DNA from: Zetaproteobacteria bacterium
Lineage (GTDB): Bacteria; Pseudomonadota; Zetaproteobacteria; Mariprofundales; Mariprofundaceae
Length of the DNA stretch: 8,423 nt
Direction: 5' to 3'
Assembly (NCBI GenBank): GCA_021545665.1
Contig: JAJRTX010000127.1
Span: 1-8,423 of the forward strand
The notes below the pieces were generated by a model that saw nothing but the letters and a program-made list of their open reading frames with translations, had not been told where the DNA came from and made no database searches. The position numbers and the translations under genes are program-made. Shown here piece after piece: positions 6,518-8,423 of this stretch (within the stretch, counting starts at the first letter, position 1; every line of letters starts with the position of its first letter).

Positions 6518-8095
6518 ATGAGTAAATTTCAACCGTTATTGGCTTATTCTACTCTGTTCATGCTGCTAATCTCGCCTCTCAAACTATTGGATGCCGGAGA
6601 GCAGCTATCAAATAATGTACCTGATTTACTGGATGATGGCGTGCAGTCAGCTGATCCTTTTGTTGCACCAACACCGGCTCGGTTTCGCCTTTCATTTGAA
6701 ACTGTGACGTTACCCGGAAATGAGAAAATGGGCTTTCTGGGTGGCACCTTTTTATTTGATGTAAATGACTGGTTATCTTTTGGAGCTGCATCTTACGGGG
6801 CACTTACCGGTCAACGGGGTGGTTTTATCACCTTGGGTTTGGCTACTGAAGTTCGCAAGAAAATAGGCAATAACATTGAGATTAATACAGGAGTTTTCGC
6901 TGGTGGCGGGGGTGGCAGGGGAGGTCACCTGTTATCCGGTGGCGGGTTGATGTTGCGTTATCACGCCGGAATTCAGTTTGTCTCGAAGTGGGGTAATATC
7001 GGTGCCGGTTACAGTTATCTGGATTTTCCGAATGGTACAATCCATTCAGGTCAGCCTTATTTTTCATATGATTATCAGTTTTCTACACTGTTCGGAAAAG
7101 GATGGGTAGACCGGCCTGAAAATGAGAGTTTTGGATATACGCATGTGGCTGAACAGGAGTTTGCAATTATTTCCCGTTTTTACTCCATTCCCGATGGTGT
7201 GCTCCAGGATAATGGAGTTAGAAATCAATATCGAACGATAAACCTGCTGGGGGTCGAGTGGAATCGCTATTTGGATAAGAACTTTTTTATTCATCTTGAA
7301 TCCGAAGGAGCTATGGGGGGGCAAAGTCAGGGATATATGCAGATTTTACTGGGTGGTGGTTACAGGCTGGTTCTGTTGGATGGAACCTGGTTCAAAGTGA
7401 TATCATCCGTTGGGGTTGCCGGTGGAGGAAACGTTGCCACGGGTGGAGGATTGCTGCTGGATAGTTCAGCAGCTCTGCAACAAAAACTTGGAGATCACCT
7501 TTATGCTGAGGTTTCAGTCGGTTATGTCTTCGCGCCCGGTGAGAGTTTTAAAGCTGTCAGTTATAATGCTAAACTGGGCTATCATTTTAATACGCCCGAT
7601 TATTCTGAGGGTGTATCACTCTCTGATCTGGAGGGATTTGATTTTAGTCACATGCGGCTCAGGGCTGTGCATCAGACCTATTTCAAAGATTCTAATAACT
7701 GGCGCTCGCGTGATAAGAACCTGAATGTTGATCTGATGGGTGTTCAGGCTGATTACTTTCTCAATGATCATCTCTTTGTTAGCGGGCAGGGGATTGCTGC
7801 CTATAAAGGTAAAGCCGGTGCATACATGATCGGGCTGGTCGGCATGGGGGTTCATCTCCCTGTATTTGGCCCCGTGTATATAGAGACAGAGATATTGGGA
7901 GGCGCTGCAGGAGGTGGTTCACTTGCAGTAGGAGGAGGCCTGGTATGGCAGGTCAATGCGGGTGTCGGTGTTCAGGTAAATGATGCATATACGATTGCGG
8001 CTTCATATGGCTACCTGAGTGCGCCGCATGGCAAGCTGCGAGCTAAAGTGCTGAGTCTTTCTTTGGGATATAATTTTACCCTGTTTACCAGATAA
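6518..8095 (+). CDS. Predicted outer-membrane beta-barrel protein with three glycine-rich modules, family not recognised
   Basis: The 525-residue product starts with a likely signal peptide (hydrophobic 7-24, possible cut near LLDAG). A short linker follows, then alternating polar/hydrophobic strands rich in Gly, Tyr, Phe and Trp, as in outer-membrane barrels. Three diverged copies of one module follow each other (about residues 55-192, 214-357 and 379-523). In each copy: an opening strand, a turn ending in LG-type strands (WLSFGAASYGAL, FFIHLESEGAMG, LFVSGQGIAAYK), a glycine-rich hairpin (GVFAGGGGGRGG, GVAGGGNVATGGG, GGAAGGGSLAVGGG), then a strand with a tyrosine (GAGYSYLDFPNG, VSVGYVFAPGES, AASYGYLSAPHG), closing with YDYQF, LGYHF or LGYNF. 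The gene has its own ribosome site and lies between mobile-element scars. Function is unknown; I do not recognise a named family. A secreted surface protein is the main alternative. Confidence 0.7.
   Translation: MSKFQPLLAYSTLFMLLISPLKLLDAGEQLSNNVPDLLDDGVQSADPFVAPTPARFRLSFETVTLPGNEKMGFLGGTFLFDVNDWLSFGAASYGALTGQRGGFITLGLATEVRKKIGNNIEINTGVFAGGGGGRGGHLLSGGGLMLRYHAGIQFVSKWGNIGAGYSYLDFPNGTIHSGQPYFSYDYQFSTLFGKGWVDRPENESFGYTHVAEQEFAIISRFYSIPDGVLQDNGVRNQYRTINLLGVEWNRYLDKNFFIHLESEGAMGGQSQGYMQILLGGGYRLVLLDGTWFKVISSVGVAGGGNVATGGGLLLDSSAALQQKLGDHLYAEVSVGYVFAPGESFKAVSYNAKLGYHFNTPDYSEGVSLSDLEGFDFSHMRLRAVHQTYFKDSNNWRSRDKNLNVDLMGVQADYFLNDHLFVSGQGIAAYKGKAGAYMIGLVGMGVHLPVFGPVYIETEILGGAAGGGSLAVGGGLVWQVNAGVGVQVNDAYTIAASYGYLSAPHGKLRAKVLSLSLGYNFTLFTR
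6680..7093 (+). repeat. Internal module 1 of the glycine-rich outer-membrane protein
   Basis: Residues about 55-192. The module starts at RFRLSFETVTLPG, has FGAASYGALTGQRGGFITLG, the glycine hairpin TGVFAGGGGGRGG and SGGGLML, then GAGYSYLDFPNG, and closes with the aromatic YFSYDYQF. It is similar to modules 2 and 3 in order and spacing of motifs; identity is low, so the repeat is at protein level. Confidence 0.65.
7157..7588 (+). repeat. Internal module 2 of the glycine-rich outer-membrane protein
   Basis: Residues about 214-357. It starts EFAIISRFYSIPDG with a longer polar turn, then LLGVEWNRYLDKNFFIHLE, SEGAMGGQSQGYMQILLGGG, the hairpin SSVGVAGGGNVATGGGLLL, VSVGYVFAPGES and the closing AKLGYHF. 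It aligns motif by motif with module 3, which is its nearest partner by eye. Confidence 0.65.
7652..8086 (+). repeat. Internal module 3 of the glycine-rich outer-membrane protein
   Basis: Residues about 379-523. It starts MRLRAVHQTYFKDSNN, then LMGVQADYFLNDHLFVSG, QGIAAYKGKAGAYMIGLVG, the hairpin TEILGGAAGGGSLAVGGG, AASYGYLSAPHG and the closing LSLSLGYNFTLF. The last strand ends two residues before the C terminus, near the place where barrel proteins carry their aromatic terminal signal. Confidence 0.65.
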
Positions 8096-8139
8096 CAAAG
8101 GGCACCAGATGATTGGGAAGGTCGACCTGGAATGTGGTT

Positions 8140-8285
8140 TATGAAGCGGTTGAAAGCGAATTTTGCTTCCATTAGATGAAACTCTTCAAGCAAGATCTGA
8201 GAAGCTTAGAGTCAGAAGACAAGATGTTTTAATTGAGCTACTAGCATTAGAAGGGTGGCTTAAGCCCCATTTTCGACCATTAGAC
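8140..8285 (+). pseudogene. C-terminal remnant of a large serine recombinase, frameshifted and cut by an IS21 element
   Basis: From 8140 one frame reads YEAVESEF; from 8163 the next frame reads LLPLDETLQARSEKLR and VRRQDVLIELLALE. Joined, this resembles the coiled-coil segment after the catalytic and recombinase domains of large serine recombinases, where a pattern like LYEAVE.G.LPLD.TLQ.R....R..LIEMA.L is typical. The shift lies in or near the TTTT run at 8161-8164, so one base gain or loss would explain it. At 8286 the frame runs into the IS21 end and stops at 8340-8342 inside it. The N-terminal resolvase domain is missing; bases 8096-8139 show nothing recognisable. The family call is from memory of the pattern. 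Confidence 0.6.
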
Positions 8286-8291
8286 TGTTAT

Positions 8292-8349
8292 TCAGCGTGC
8301 AAAATTGACCCCCTAGAGGGGCAAATCAGCGTCCAATTTTGACCCCCCT
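8292..8349 (+). repeat. Two tandem IS21-type terminal repeats
   Basis: TCAGCGTGCAAAATTGACCC (from 8292) and TCAGCGTCCAATTTTGACCC (from 8326) are direct copies 34 bases apart, each followed by more C residues and a T. Multiple repeats of this kind near the ends are typical of IS21 elements and serve as transposase binding sites. Between them CCCC and GGGG (around 8310-8321) can pair, with TTG and CAA outside, into a short hairpin. Confidence 0.85.
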
Positions 8350-8392
8350 GTATCATCCCCAACTATTGATTTAGTTGGAGGTAAAAACAGGA

Positions 8393-8423
8393 GTGATTAC
8401 AGTGGAAACGAAGGCAAAAGTGA
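8393..8423 (+). CDS. istA: IS21-family transposase IstA, first codons only
   Basis: From the GTG at 8393 the frame reads MITVETKAKV before the window ends. IstA proteins of many IS21 elements begin with this kind of sequence (I.VETKAK.R), ahead of a helix-turn-helix. GGAGG lies 11 bases upstream and a second AGGAG touches the start. The GTG at 8402 is an alternative start. Nothing can be said about whether the gene is intact. Confidence 0.7.
   Translation, partial: MITVETKAKV

Larger units (their letters stand above)
8286..8423 (+). mobile_element. Left end of an IS21-family insertion sequence (continues beyond window)
   Basis: The element probably starts at TGTTATTCAGCG (8286), in line with the TG ends of the IS21 family. 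Two tandem copies of a terminal-type repeat follow, then a strong ribosome site (GGAGG, 8377-8381) and the first codons of an istA-type gene. IS21 elements carry istA (transposase) and istB (ATPase helper); both would lie to the right. The element points away from the outer-membrane gene and interrupts the recombinase remnant. The exact first base and the target duplication cannot be fixed without the right end. Confidence 0.85.

Noticed and set aside
6303..6521. 72-codon plus-strand frame before the outer-membrane gene
   Set aside because: No family resemblance and no clear ribosome site; it spans the likely promoter and ribosome site of the next gene.
1..8423. CRISPR array, tRNA or rRNA gene
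   Set aside because: No regularly spaced short repeats were seen, and no tRNA cloverleaf or rRNA segment was recognised by eye on either strand.

Overview
The window looks like a chromosomal segment from a Gram-negative proteobacterium of moderate GC. The order leuB, asd, fimV, truA is the one known from Pseudomonas and other gammaproteobacteria. A FimV-type polar protein and a signal-peptide-bearing outer-membrane beta-barrel candidate also require a diderm cell. Genus and even class are not decided by the sequence; a gammaproteobacterium or a related lineage fits.

Bases 1-5879 are a compact, plus-strand housekeeping block. It begins inside leuB (leucine synthesis), which overlaps asd (aspartate-semialdehyde dehydrogenase) by ATGA. 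After 31 bases comes a fimV/hubP-like gene encoding a peptidoglycan-binding, single-pass inner-membrane organiser of the cell pole. A 142-base gap leads to a polytopic membrane protein resembling the T component (EcfT/CbiQ) of energy-coupling-factor transporters, which overlaps truA (tRNA pseudouridine synthase) by ATGA. In Pseudomonas truA directly follows fimV, so the EcfT-like gene is an insertion into a conserved order. No ECF ATPase or substrate-binding S component is visible nearby.

Bases 5880-6517 break the block. Right after the truA stop lies a decayed IS5-family element on the minus strand, with a recognisable DDE transposase piece carrying an internal stop. About 280 bases without a convincing gene follow. 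The trpF-type gene often found after truA is absent.

Bases 6518-8095 encode a 525-residue predicted outer-membrane protein that I cannot name. It consists of three diverged copies of a module of about 140 residues, each with a glycine-rich hairpin. Its flanks are the IS5 remnant on one side and, on the other, a frameshifted tail of what looks like a large serine recombinase. The recombinase remnant is itself cut by the left end of an IS21-family element (terminal repeats and the first codons of istA), which runs off the window. The outer-membrane gene therefore sits in a patch repeatedly hit by mobile DNA and may be island cargo.

The most interesting items are the three-module glycine-rich barrel protein, the orphan EcfT-like gene coupled to truA, and the layered mobile-element scars.
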